Notes: a model not told the origin generated them from the sequence alone. Positions 43,977-55,776 are shown, counted from the stretch's first letter. The stretch: 64,000 nt of DNA from Paragorgia papillata (GCA_035771165.1 JAWNZC010000408.1:2418001-2482000), one strand, 5' to 3'. Program-made: numbers and translations.

Positions 43977-44203
43977 GGCGTGTTTATTATTGTCTGGCGT
44001 TCTTATTGAAGACTCGACTATTTCATTTCTCCCGCCTTCTCTTATACAGTGGTTTTTGCTAGTCGAATACAGTCAGGATTTCTTCTTAAACTTATAAACA
44101 AGTCAGAATAATTATCCTGTTATCATTCGGCAGAATTTAAACATCTATATATTTCATTATCTTAGAGCTGTTTCACTACACGTCTTTTACACTTCTTAAT
44201 AAT

Positions 44204-45430
44204 AATAATATTAGTAATAATATTAGTATAATATTATAATAATATTAGTATAATAATAATAATATAGTAATAATAGTAATAATAGTAATAATAGTAATAA
44301 TAGTAATAACAGTAAAAATAGTAATAATAGTAATAATAGTAATAATAGTAATAATAGTAATAATAGTAATAATAGTAATAACAGTAATAATAGTAATAAT
44401 AGTAATAATAGTAATAATAGTAATAACAGTAATAATAGTAATAATAGTAATAATAGTAATAACAGTAATAACAGTAATAATAGTAATAATAGTAATAATA
44501 GTAATAATAGTGATAATAGTAATAATAGTAATAATAGTAATAATAGTAATAACAGTAATAATAGTAATAACAGTAATAACAGTAATAATAGTAATAATAG
44601 TAATAATAGTAATAATAGTGATAATAGTAATAATAGTAATAATAGTAATAATAGTAATAATAGTAATAACAGTAATAATAGTGATAACAGTAATAACAGT
44701 AATAACAGTAATAATAGTAATAATAGTAATAATAGTAATAATAGTGATAATAGTGATAATAGTAATAATAGTAATAATAGTAATAATAGTAATAATAGTA
44801 ATAATAGTAATAATAGTAATAACAGTAATAACAGTAATAACAGTAATAATAGTAATAACAGTAATAACAGTGATAACAGTAATAACAGTAATAACAGTAA
44901 TAATAGTAATAATAGTAATAATAGTAATAATAGTGATAATAGTAATAATAGTAATAATAGTAATAATAGTAATAATAGTAATAATAGTAATAATAGTAAT
45001 AATAGTAATAATAGTAATAACAGTAATAATAGTAATAATAGTAATAATAGTAATAATAGTAATAACAGTAATAATAGTAATAATAGTAATAATAGTAATA
45101 ATAGTAATAATAGTAATAATAGTAATAATAGTAATAATAGTAATAATAGCAATAATAGTAATAACAGTAATAATAGTAATAATAGTAATAATAGTAATAA
45201 TAGTAATAATAGTAATAATAGTAATAATAGTAATAACAGTAATAATAGTAATAATAGTAATAATAGTAATAATAGTAATATTAGTAAAAATAGTAATAAT
45301 AGTAATAATAATAATAATAGTAATAAAAGTAATAAAAGTAATAATAGTAATAATAGTAATAATAGTAATAATAGTAATAATAAAAATAATAGTAATAATA
45401 ATAATGATAACAATAATAATAATACTAATT
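44204..45430. repeat. 1.2-kb TAA-type microsatellite (AATAATAGT/AATAACAGT)
   Basis: About 135 units of nine bases or six bases built from AATAGT with AACAGT and GATAAT variants. It ends 65 bp before exon 3 of gene copy 2. The homologous site in copy 1 (about 5590) has under 30 bp of TAA repeat, so it expanded after duplication. The long Leu or Ile/Val frames are artefacts. Confidence 0.95.
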
Positions 45431-45496
45431 ATAATAAGTGGCCTATATTAAATTATATATTTATTATCTTCTTTTTGTTGTTCTTGCTACCTAGAG

Positions 45497-45645
45497 CTAT
45501 ATTAAGGATGGTAAGGTTTGTCAACTTTGGTCGTTCATGAGTGCAACTAATGATCAGTATATGTGGATAACAAATGACTCTGCTGGCAACGGAAATACTT
45601 CCTATAAAGTTGGAGCAACTGGTAAAGCTGAAGGAAATACATTGC
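45497..45645 (+). CDS. Gene copy 2, exon 3
   Basis: Acceptor cctagag, donor GTAAGT, phases 2 and 1. It encodes residues 30-79 of the model: SYIKDGKVCQLWSFMSATND, then QYMWITNDSAGNGNTSYKVG and ATGKAEGNTL. Residues conserved with 5711-5853 include KDGKVCQLWSF and YKVGATGKAEG. The pattern of aromatic-rich short strands and Gly/Asn turns suggests an all-beta fold. The expanded microsatellite lies just 65 bp upstream and might affect splicing. Confidence 0.75.
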
Positions 45646-45995
45646 GTAAGTCATTTTGAAAACAGCTAGATAGATCGGTCCGATATCTTCAAGGTACGAG
45701 TTCAAATCCCGAGTCAACATTTTTTGGTTGACTTTGGCAGTAATTATAAAAAGTCTTTATATAGGAGACTAGTTCTTAGTGGACATTTTTTCTCCATGAC
45801 TAATCTTGACGACGTCAGAATTAGCCTGTCATTCAGACCGGAACGCTGAGGGTTACGGGGGGGGGGGGAGCGAATGTATCTTTGGTCAATTCATAGGTTT
45901 TTCTTGCGGTGTGAATATGTCGTGGCTTCTGATTGGTCAGAATAAGACTATTCCCGTTATACGAAGGTTGATCATTGGACATTCTATCACCAATA
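45646..45995. other. Intron sequence with poly-G run
   Basis: The first 100 bp match the start of intron 1 in copy 1. A G run of about 11 bases lies at 45858. Nothing else is supported. Confidence 0.5.
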
Positions 45996-46157
45996 GATCG
46001 TTTTCACTCACGTGATCGGTGGCCCCGTTGGGGTGGTGAAACAATACGAAATATTTGAATAAGAAAGAGCTAATTCCCATACCGTACACCAATATGGCCG
46101 CCATTTCATTGTTTTGGTACACCAATATGGCCGCCGTGACGTCAGATGAAAACGATC
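45996..46157. mobile_element. MITE family A, copy 2
   Basis: 162 bp, TA on both sides. It begins GATCGTTTTCACTCACGTGA and ends GTCAGATGAAAACGATC. Partner of 606-777. Confidence 0.75.
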
Positions 46158-46299
46158 TATAGACCACTAATAGCTCGGCCAATCAGAAAGCCGGATTTGT
46201 AATAGTTCACTAGTTGGTTGATACTAAATCTGGATATAGGAAGTTTGGTTAACCTTGCTTTAATTTGAACATTTTGAACTTGACGAAGAGGTAATCCCC

Positions 46300-47630
46300 T
46301 CGTGTGTGTGGTTTGCGAAGCAGGCCTCGCAACGCGAGGGTACTAATCTTGACGGGGTGGGCGGTAAGTCCGGTCGGGGATTGTATCCATGTTGGCGTTT
46401 TGGAAGATCCATTTGTGTGTATATATATATCAATTGTTGGTCGAGTCTGAACAAGATACCATGATTTGTCAGTGGCGAGCTACTAGTTGTAGCGAGACAC
46501 TCACAAATCATGATATTTTGCGATAGAAACGTTGCTTTTCTGAAGTATATTGTCGTTAAGGATATATTGTCGTTATGGATGCTTCCAAATACTCTCGATT
46601 ACTTCCTCGGATAGCTGAAGAACTAGCCACCAACACCGCCATGTTTACGAAAATTATGTGCAGTCAGCAGCGCTATCGTTAGTGCGCATGCTCATTTAAT
46701 TATTTGCAGCAGAAAATTAATTGCACTCAGTTATTTGCAGGTGAATTAACCAATCAGAATGAGGGATAGAGACGAAATGAATGATAAATATATTCATTTA
46801 TTCAATTATTTGTATATTTATATGTAATGATCAACGGAGACAATGTCGTGGATCGATCGGGTAAAATAGCGGTCAATAGGGTAGTGAAACAAGGTTAGAA
46901 ATGTTGAGACATATAAATTCAAGAAAAAGACAATGCAAAGAAACAAGCGAACGAGCAAGCCCTGAAACCTAGGAGAATTAAAAATTCAACTTTACGAAGA
47001 GAAGTATAAGAGTTTAATAAACTGTTAAACTACGAACACAAGGAGAACGCTAAACGACTCGGCGTGTTTATACCACGGCGTGTATGGACAAAATACAACG
47101 GCTAACAACTTGCAAGTTGCAATATCAAGGCTAAACGCGGCGTCTAGAACTACATCAGCGGAGAGGAATAGGGCGAAGAGAAAGGCTAGAAATTATGCGA
47201 GAAAACACAGCTAAGTCAAAGGAATAGTATCAGAGAACCATGAGAAACAGCGAAAAGAAAGGCTTGAATTCTTGAGCAAAGACACATCAAATGGACTATA
47301 AAAAATGCCGAGAATTAAGCAGAGAAGGTATAGTCGTATAGAAATAGAGTTTTTTATGTACCAAGAGCAAAACGAAAATTATAAATTACATGTAAATAAC
47401 AATAGGTCAATAGCCAACAGGTGTGTACAGCAACCGGAACCAGAATTTAATCTTGCAAAGACATGGTGTTCAGCTTATGGTCAAAGAGAGCAAATTTTTA
47501 TGCCATGCAATAATTGTCCATAAGCTAAGTGATCCACAAACTAGCTATTCCTTCTTTTATCTTCTTACATACTCTCAACCTTATATACTTGTAACAAATG
47601 ACCCTACATAACAAATACAAGAACTAATTT
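46300..47630. other. Intron sequence, no supported feature
   Basis: AT-rich, with a CGAAGCAGGCCTCGCAACGCGAGG hairpin-like segment near 46315. A 72-codon frame at 47305 has no recognisable domain and is unsupported. Confidence 0.4.
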
Positions 47631-47639
47631 ACTCTAATT

Positions 47640-48346
47640 ACATCAAGGCGCAATGACAAACTATTCAATGACGTGGCATACAATTGCCCAATTTCCTTTA
47701 GGCCACAAACTAACACAAACACACCGACATTATACATGTACCTACTTCCCATAATACACAAACCCGGTACCCAACATAGTACACACAAACATATCAAATG
47801 ATGAACGAAGGCATTAAAGTCTGCATTGATATGCTTTTAAAAGGTACACAAAATAGTTGACATGCGCATGCATCAATACAAAATACACTACTAATATACC
47901 TCCACCTATACTTACACACAACAATTCACTAATATCCCTACATGATCCAACAACTACCCTTAAGGACAATGACTATCCCCTCAACCCTTACACCATGTAC
48001 GCACTTCTCACTGTGACCTGGAAACGAATTACCCTACCCAACTATAATTAACACGACATACAATTACACAAATGCGGAATAACAAACTATGCAATGACAC
48101 GACATACAATTACCCAATTTCCTTTTGGCCACAAACTATCACAAACACATTGACATTATTCCTACTCCCCAAAATACACAACCCAACATACCCATACTTA
48201 TTACTCTAGATGTCAATAGCTTGTACACAAACATCAAATGGAAAGGCATTAAAGCCTGCATTGGTATGCTTAAGGTACACAAAACAGTTGACATCCATAC
48301 AGACCCCTTCGTAATTTTCGTTACCATTTTTTTAAAACACAAATGA
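47640..48346 (+). pseudogene. Penelope-like RT relics, two partial copies
   Basis: The second unit (48073-48346) encodes ILITLDVNSLYTNI, then GIKACIGMLKVHKTVDIHTD and VTIFLKH. This is the Penelope RT motif A region (L-V-T-x-D-V-x-S-L-Y-T-N-I-P...GI.A) and its downstream L.K.N-type end. The first unit (47640-47900) repeats the flanking text (CCAATTTCCTTTAGGCCACA, AACACA, YLLPIIHKPGTQ-like coding) in broken form. Stops and deletions show that both are dead. Confidence 0.65.
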
Positions 48347-48475
48347 ATAGCCGAGTCTTACTTAGTCTTCACTGTCTGGTTGTTGTTGCCACGGCTAGTT
48401 CCCACTTCTCTTGCAATATTTACTATAGCAAATTCACGCATGCGCAAACGTTTGACAGAGGTGTTGATTGCACTA
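48310..48475 (+). repeat. Dispersed repeat copy 2 (empty site for the TAA MITE)
   Basis: Reverse complement of 26255-26515 without the palindromic insert. The target TTA is at 48362-48364. Confidence 0.75.
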
Positions 48476-48748
48476 TACTATACGTTACATATATTCTATT
48501 CATAAATTCTTCTGATGTTTCTACATTGTTCTCAAGCAATGTTTTTACACTGCATATCCAACAGCATGGTCCGCGTCGCCTTTCATACGCAACATAGCCG
48601 CAGGCTAATTGCGCTGCTTATTCAAATTCCCTTCTAACCTCTCCCTCGTTTATCAACATTACACGACCAAAACTCCAATGTGGTTCTCATTAACTACACT
48701 TAAACCTATAAAAAAAAAAATCTGCAAGCGTTGCTGTCTGTTACACCC

Positions 48749-49723
48749 AGTGAACTCGATGTAAGTTATAATGTTGTAACTGGAACGCTAACGGGTAAAC
48801 CAAGAGGTGAGGCAAAAAGTTCCAGGCCCCTACGCGGTTTGCAGGTAGGTTCAGTCTCCCACAAAATGTTTTTACACAGCCGCCCGTCTTGAGCGAACTG
48901 GGAAGGCTCGAAAAACGGTTTGAAAAAATTATTTATCAAGTTATTTTGTCAGACTAAAGATTTAATGGTTTCCCATTGTTGTGCAGTGCTGTTGTTGTTT
49001 ATTTACTGTATAGCAGTTCAAAACTATACAGTAAATTAAGCTAGGGATGAAAATAGGCTGAGAAACTGCAGACGTCCTTTTGGACGGACGATGAAAACAG
49101 CCAGCTGAAAAGGTGAGAACAAGAGTGAGAAAGTTATTCTTCTCCAAGTTTGAAGACTGACAACTACTGAACTACAGTGGGATTTTTTTCACGTTTACTC
49201 ATGGCTAGTTGTTGTTTTCGGTACGAATGCGGAATGCTTTTTAAACAAAACGACACATGAAACTGGTACTAACGCGATATTCTATACTTAGTTTGTGTTG
49301 ATTTTTGTATCCTCTTCGGAGTAACGAAACTCTAATATATGGTTTATATTATGACAAAAAATTTGATTTAATTTCTTGACTGACAAACTTCGTGCACGTT
49401 TTGTATTAAAGACAATGACTTTTACTATAGCAACAAATAAACAATTTCTGCATATTTAGTTTGGCAGCATAGCATAACCAATCAAAATTTAAAATGCACG
49501 TTTAGCAAAGCGTGATAAAATGATTTAATAAATAATTTTTCAAACCTTTTCAAGCTTCGCGGTTCGCTCAAGACCGGTGGCCGTTTAAAAAACATTTTTT
49601 TGGAAGACTGAAACCTACCTGCAAACCGCGCAGGGGCCTAGAACTTTGCCTCATTTTTGCCACGAATGACTAGACGTTAGCGTCCCATGCAGTTATCACA
49701 TTTTAACTTACATCGAGTTCACT
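48749..49723. mobile_element. TIR element, 975 bp, with arms about 210 bp
   Basis: The left arm AGTGAACTCGATGTAAGTT...GGCCCCTACGCGGTTTGCAGGTAGG returns inverted at 49510-49723. Outside lie TGTTACACCC (left) and TGTTACGCCA (right), an 8- to 10-base imperfect duplication. The interior has no transposase. The length of the duplication suits hAT or Mutator-like insertion. The class is not settled. Confidence 0.7.
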
Positions 49724-49739
49724 TGTTACGCCATACCAG

Positions 49740-50460
49740 ATTGTTTTGTTTTAGTATTAGTGAAAGTAGTTGCGTTTTCGTGGAAAAATAGCAATTTTGA
49801 ATTTGCATTCCTCTTAGGAAGCCTTCATGACCTCTGTTACTTATAGTAATTTTAATTTGTATGTCTATTTGATTTTCTATCAATTTCACCTTTTAGACTG
49901 CGACTAACGAGTTGTATATTCAAGCCTCTCTAGGCTCCAGCCCCGACCTGTCTACTTGGTTAAGCACATATTTAGAAAATAAAATCTTGAGCTGATGAGC
50001 TCTTTTCATTATCAGTGAACTATAAATGTAACTACGCTATAATTCTGAACCTATCTTATAATTTCTAATAAGAACATTAAGAATGTCGCACCTCACGCTT
50101 TCTGCTAAATAGCGACTCCTGTCGTTGTGTCGCATGTGCAGTAATTCATTTCCGTATGACAGGGGCGCAACTAAAACATTCCCGCAAACAGGGCCATGTT
50201 TTGGGATGTTGTTGTAATTTGTATCGATTTACTATATACAACGTAAGCCACACGCAAAAATGTCGTGGTCACGTGACCAGTCTTTCTCCGCCCCGCCATT
50301 TTGAGATCGAAGACCCAGGTAACCACTAATTACAATCTCACGTAACTCAGGACTAAATCTAATTGTACGTCTGCGCATGCCTTGCATCTGCGAAAGTTTC
50401 AACCAATAGGAAAGCAGAAATCTTTAGTGGTTACCTGGTACCCTGGACCAATCAAAGAAT
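49740..50460. other. Intron sequence, weak terminal-exon lookalike
   Basis: caccttttag at about 49896 followed by an open run with ELYIQASLGSSPDLSTWLST and a stop looks like a last exon, but it does not fit the phase of the surrounding gene. Otherwise nothing is recognised. Confidence 0.3.
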
Positions 50461-50469
50461 AAGGGCCAG

Positions 50470-51010
50470 GCTATCAAAAGCGTTGCTTGTGTTCTCGTTC
50501 CCAGAGCCCACGTTTCTGTGCCCGTGGCTTACGGGTGCCACGGCCTAGCGTACGATTCCGTCAAACACCCATGATATAAATATAAAGCTACCCAGGGCAC
50601 CGTAGTTTAAAGTTGCCTGACGATGTTTACCTGTGGAACGCTTCGCTTCACGGAGATCGTCAAAAAGCTGCCAAAATCCCTCGCGCCAAAAACATCGCTT
50701 CCATTCAATCATCGCTTCCATGCTCAATGCGACAAAGCGAGAGCCCATGACGTGGCTGTGGCTATCAATTCTGCACAAACGTACAGGCAAAATTATAAAG
50801 CTGACTGACGAGCTAGCCGCTAGTACGTCAGCGCACCACAATTGTATCTATACCTGCGGAATGCTCAATGCTTTTCTTCACAAACATGATGTCGTCAAAA
50901 AGCCGCCAAAATCATTGGCGTCAAAAACATCGCTTGTATTCTCATTACCAGAGCCCACGTTCGTGTCCGTGGCTTACGGGTGCACAAAAAAGTGACACCC
51001 AGAATATAAA
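50470..51010. repeat. Intron repeat blocks (copy 2)
   Basis: Counterpart of 6660-7190, with GAGCCCACGTTTCTGTGCCC and AAATTATAAAGCTGACTGAC shared. The CTACCTAACGAG junction at 51011 is the uninterrupted target of the 737-bp element in copy 1. Confidence 0.75.
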
Positions 51011-51233
51011 CTACCTAACGAGCCAGCCGCTCAGCGGTTACTCGTCAGGGCATCGCAAACAATTGAATATTCAAACCTCGTTCCGTGTTTTTATAATTCA
51101 GAATAATTTTTATGCAACAACTATATTTGAAAGGCTTGTTTAAATACACATAAAGCAATATAAAATTGGTAGCCATTTATAAGTAGAGTTTATGCTATAT
51201 ATCTTGGAATTTTAATATTTTGTCTTTTTTCAG

Positions 51234-51361
51234 CTTTACTTAAAATCACATTCAGAAATGTTGGTGGTGTCCATCCTCATTTGTTTTACATGGAATTTGA
51301 CAAAAACAACGGAACGTATAAAGTACAAGCATCAGAAGATGAGGGGATCAAAGCTGTAAAG
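51234..51361 (+). CDS. Gene copy 2, exon 4
   Basis: 128 nt, acceptor gtcttttttcag, donor AAG/gtatag, phases 1 and 0. It encodes residues 80-122: PLLKITFRNVGGVHPHLFYM, then EFDKNNGTYKVQASEDEGIK and AVK. Compared with copy 1 the middle (NVGGVHPHLF against EAGEILLKKW) has diverged most, while KNN-T-x-x-VQAS is kept. That fits a surface loop between conserved strands. This acceptor has no second AG, which supports using the first AG in copy 1. Confidence 0.75.
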
Positions 51362-51879
51362 GTATAGAGTTTTTCATATTCTAAAACTTTTTATGTCTTA
51401 TATGTCACATGTTACACAATTCTAATTACAGTTATATGGGTCGAGGTTGTTTTCGGTCAGAACGAGCATGCATAAAATGGCGCAACCTGATTGGTCGCTA
51501 AGCTCTCGTCAATCCTACGTCCACGGCATTAACCGCCCGCTCAATACGCTAGCGTTTTTCGGCATAGATACCTTTTGGACAATGAAATCTTCAGTGTTTC
51601 TTATCTTTAGAGCTATTTACAGGAAAGCACTAAAAATAGTCAGTAAGCTTTTGGTATTGCATGTGTGGCACGGATGCGTTCTAAAATACTCAGGGTGACC
51701 AACTGTTGATACTGGTCGGATGTTTGGTCATACCACCACACAATCAAATTGTTTAGTGTCTGTTCTTGACTTTTATTGAAAGTCATTTATTGTAAAAGCA
51801 ACGCGAACTGGAAATCTTCGTTGTCACACCAAGCGAATGTCGTTATCAGTTCGCACAAGGATGATGCGAAAGATTGCGG

Positions 51880-52025
51880 ACGGGAACAGCTACTGCACAA
51901 CCAGTGCACAGCAATTAAGAACTACGACCACATGTACAACCACGACCACAACCATGACTGCAACTGCAACCACAATTAATCATCACCAAGACAACTATGA
52001 CTATAACTATGACTATTCATGACTA
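51880..52025. repeat. (ACNACN) low-complexity tract, part 1, copy 2
   Basis: Same degenerate CCACGACCACAACCATGAC text as 8690-9130. The tract is interrupted at 52185 and resumes near 55780. Confidence 0.8.
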
Positions 52026-52032
52026 TGACTAT

Positions 52033-52180
52033 GACTATATGACTATATGACTACATGACTACATGACTACATGACTACATGACTACATGACTACATGACT
52101 ACATGACTACATGACTACATGACTACATGACTACATGACTACATGACTACATGACTACATGACTACATGACTATATGACT
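52033..52180. repeat. (GACTACAT)n octanucleotide array
   Basis: About 17 near-perfect eight-base units, with GACTATAT variants at both ends. GACTATAT units reappear at 55777-55806 across the 3.6-kb insert, so the insert split this array. Confidence 0.9.
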
Positions 52181-52184
52181 ATTT

Positions 52185-52291
52185 AACAATTAGTCACCGA
52201 AGTCGAGGTGACTATCGGTGAATATTTACCGAGCCGCAAAGCGGCGAGGTAAATACACCGATAGTCACCGAGACTGAGGTGACTAATTGTT
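52185..52291. repeat. Hairpin, AACAATTAGTCACC arms, GCCGCAAAGCGGC apex
   Basis: The left arm AACAATTAGTCACCGAAGTC...ATATTTACCGAGCCGC and its inverse form a stem of about 52 bp with few mismatches. It sits at the left border of the insert that splits the octanucleotide array. Inverted GTCACC/GGTGAC units also occur at 52939-52968. Confidence 0.8.
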
Positions 52292-55200
52292 TTAGTATAA
52301 TTTCAGAGGTTGATAAAAAACCAATCACGTTGAAACAAAAACTTTTAAACAACTGCTTTCATTTTAACAGTGGCGATTCTGTTTATTCACAGACGATGTT
52401 AGCAAGCCACAATCTTTGTCAGTAAATAATTTCAAAAAAAGAGTAAACAACATCCTACTTTGGAATTAAACTTGTACATACATTCAAATATATGCTAAAA
52501 AGACTTTTATTCTGGTGTTTTGGATCTTGTGTTACGGCGTTTTTGCACTTAACTCATGTTCAATATGTTCTTCACTCATGACGAAGTTTTCGCCACATCG
52601 CTACGACCAAAACCTAGCCAAAATATTCAAAAAATACGAAGAAATATAGAAAATATACTTCCTTACCTTTATAAAGTTTTGTTTTTACGATATTTGATAT
52701 GCACAACATCTCAGTGATAAATGTTTTCAGTATTATGCTCCTTTGTTTGTCTCAAAAACTACAGACCCCATTTTGAAAAAAAAAATCAACAGTTCAATGA
52801 ACCAACAAATTCTAAAATCTCATACTTCAAAATGACAACTCCGAGGGGGAGACTGAAACGAGTAAAGTCAGTGCAGTGTTGAATAAGTACCAGTCTCTTT
52901 TCCAAAACTACTTTTGAAGAACAATTTCTTGTGATGCAATAGTCACCGCGCTAGGCGGTGACTATCACCAGGGCGCTATAAAACACGGGCGGGGAAACGC
53001 GCATATAATTTGGCGAGCTATGTGTGATGCATCAAAGGACTGGCACGAGCGCGCTTGGGCTCTGAAAATCAACAAAAACACAATTTGAATGGCGACCAAA
53101 AAGATAAAGAGTACCCGAGATAAATTCCTCTTTTTGAAAAGGAAGAAAACTTATTACTGCCATTAGAAACACAAATAAAGAACAAGTAACTCCTTCAGAT
53201 TAAATTTGTTTTAATTATATATTGTCAAGGATTTATTTTAGATTACTAAAAAGCACAATTGTTTATCGTGAGAGTTGAAAAAATTCCTAAAAATTTACAA
53301 TTTTTGAAGGGCGCACGCCCTTAAAATCATGTTTTCTCTGCGAATCGGTTGACAAAAGTGAATTTGAATACACCAACGTAAAGACAATTAAATAGGCTTT
53401 CGAACTGACATAGTCACCGAACGTGCTTTTTTGTGCTTTTTTCGTAAAATTGACATTTCGCCAACCCATTTGTGAAAATTTTCTTCATGGCCAGAAATCG
53501 AGGACAACATGGCGGCAAAGCATGCGCACTGAATCCCTCTTTAATTAATTCAATATGGCGTCCTTCAATAGATTTCTTAAGGAAATATAAAGAACAATCA
53601 TTTTCGGTTATTTACTATTGTAAATTCCGACATGCGAACGTCCAAAACTTCACCAAATTGAACAATCGTTCAGCACTACAATTTCTATTAAGTTTGGAGC
53701 GTCCTAAATAGGTTCCCGAGCACCTCGTAAGCATACCTCTTATTCGCTGTTTAAAGTCTCTTAATCTGCTATAGCACTTATTTTGGAGCTCCAATTTTGG
53801 CTGCTTCTGTGTTGTTTGTCCACGATGCGAACGTCTGAATTTGCTCGGGATGAACGTTACTTTGTTTTGCGGAGTTGTTCGTTCCACTTTTTCGTTGTTT
53901 AATAGGTTCCCAAAGACCTTATAATCAGTACGATTTATTGCAGCCGAGTCGTTGTAATTTAATCCATCAAGCGCCGAGATAAATACTGAACTCGGCGTGA
54001 AGAAGCAATGCATTCCTCGATAATTTCGTGTTCTTGTCCGCCATTTCTTATGGAGCTGTTGCTAGGTTGCCAGGGTCTTAACCACTGTTATTATTATTAA
54101 ATGTAACTGTGGATTCAGAAATAATAACCGAAATTTATGCGGCAATTTTTGTGAGTATGAGTGTACAGGCCTGTCTAGACGATTAAACCTTTTGTAATTT
54201 GATATTTGGGTAAGAAATGGGTCAATAAGACATTTTAGCGAATAACTCTACTTTAATTTATTGCTATAGACTTCTGTTTATAGCCGAAATGATCGATATT
54301 TAGCCATCAGAATTTTCAAATTAATATTTCCATCTAAATATGAGCCCACAGGCCACTGCCGCTGAGTGTCCTGGATTTCTAGCCATGTTCCATTCTCGCC
54401 ACTGATTATAGCTTTTTTAATATAAACTGAAAAACTGCTAACACTTTCAAGTTTAAAACCCCTTGCTTCTTTTAAAGAGCAATCACCTGAATATATACAC
54501 AGTACTAAAACCCTGTTGCCAATAGTGTTAAACATATGAGGAGACCTTTTAATTTCAACCAAATGATGTAAATAAAAATGCCAAAGTTTACTACAAGTCT
54601 GCATCACTATGTCTGCATGCAACTCAAGCTATATAGTTTACGACGGTAAAAACAAGATTATAGTATTCTTTGTTTGCCAAATTTTATGTGCACAGAAGTA
54701 CTATAGACGTTAACAACAGGCTTGCTCAAGTTTTAGCGGAAAGCATTTAAAAGAAACAATAAAAATCGAGAACGTTTTCGGCTTTGTGTTTATATCCAGA
54801 GTAAACAATCTTATGCAGTTCAGCACATTTTGTTTAGATATAATATCATAACACTTTAAAGAAAAAAACATGAAACTAAAAAACACTCTTACGTCCATGC
54901 ATGCAGATTAACATATATGTGTACGAGAAACTGGTAACTACAATTATTGCATTTTGCAGACAAAATTCGATCATACTAAGCTTATATCTGAAAATTTATA
55001 CTGATTACAGTTGTCGAATGCCGAAGACAGTACTCTAGTCAAATCTACAGCACAAGTGACCAACAACGTACGATAATATAGTTATAGATATTTTACATAC
55101 AAAAAGAGTACTGAAGTGTCTCTTACCATCTACTTCTGTCTCCGTTTTAAACACATGTGATCAGTCAAGTCCATTATTTACAGATTACAGTATGATACAG

Positions 55201-55776
55201 TTGGTAATCACGGCCGCTTGAAGTTTGACTATTTTCTTTTTGTAGCTTCTAAAGTTTGAGATTCATTCAAGACTATAACTAGTATGTATAGGAAAATAGT
55301 TCATCAAAATAACATTTATAGAGCAAATAAAGCAAGATTACGACTTAAAAAAAGCTGTAAACCATACATATACTTGGTAGCATGGAGGTTTGACTTTCAC
55401 AGACCACAGGTACAGTCTTCGGCTTCGTCTTGAGGTATCTGAATCAGCCATATAAACATGCAATTATAGTGAATCTTTTTTTTTTCATCATTACTGTAAT
55501 TTTTAATGCGGAGGTTTCTTAGCATCTTCTTTCAGCCGTCTCAGTTTTCTTCGCTCATGGTTTCTTCTACTTTCGAAAATGAAATTTAAAAATCGAAGCT
55601 CGAAGTGATATATGCGGGGGGGGGGGGGGGGGGGTACGCGCATCACACATAGATCAGGGCTCCCATTGCCGTTTCCCCGCCCGTGTTTTATAGCGCCCTG
55701 CTATCACCTCAGATTCACCGCTGAGCGGACCAATCAGAAAGCTGGAAAGCCTCTTTTCCACTATGAAATTATATTA
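52185..55776. mobile_element. 3.6-kb insert in intron 4 of copy 2 (unclassified)
   Basis: The borders are inferred from the split GACTATAT array. An inverted pair (GGGCGCTATAAAACACGGGCGGGGAAACG at about 52972-53000, inverse at about 55670-55700) lies inside. The left border is the AACAATTAGTCACC hairpin. No transposase or RT is seen in 53060-55600, which is otherwise featureless AT-rich DNA. A G run of about 18 lies at 55616-55634. It could be one non-autonomous element or a pile of several. Confidence 0.5.

Larger units (their letters stand above)
40530..44190 (-). mobile_element. RLE-type non-LTR retrotransposon, about 3.6 kb, nearly intact
   Basis: Minus-strand element with a Myb-like first frame (43008-43976) and an RT plus restriction-like endonuclease second frame (40673-43011, one frameshift). 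It sits exactly between two blocks of TAA-type microsatellite. Of the RLE clades, Dong/R4 elements are known to insert in TAA repeats, so the target fits. The Myb-like domain recalls R2/NeSL-type elements, so the clade is open. The edges are approximate, set where the microsatellite stops. Confidence 0.8.

Noticed and set aside
44223..45451. 396-codon poly-Leu and 313-codon Ile/Val frames
   Set aside because: They come from the TAA-type microsatellite, which has no stops in these frames.
49897..49996. Possible terminal exon (TATNELYIQASLGSSPDLST...)
   Set aside because: It is out of phase with exon 3, unique, and not in the partner intron.
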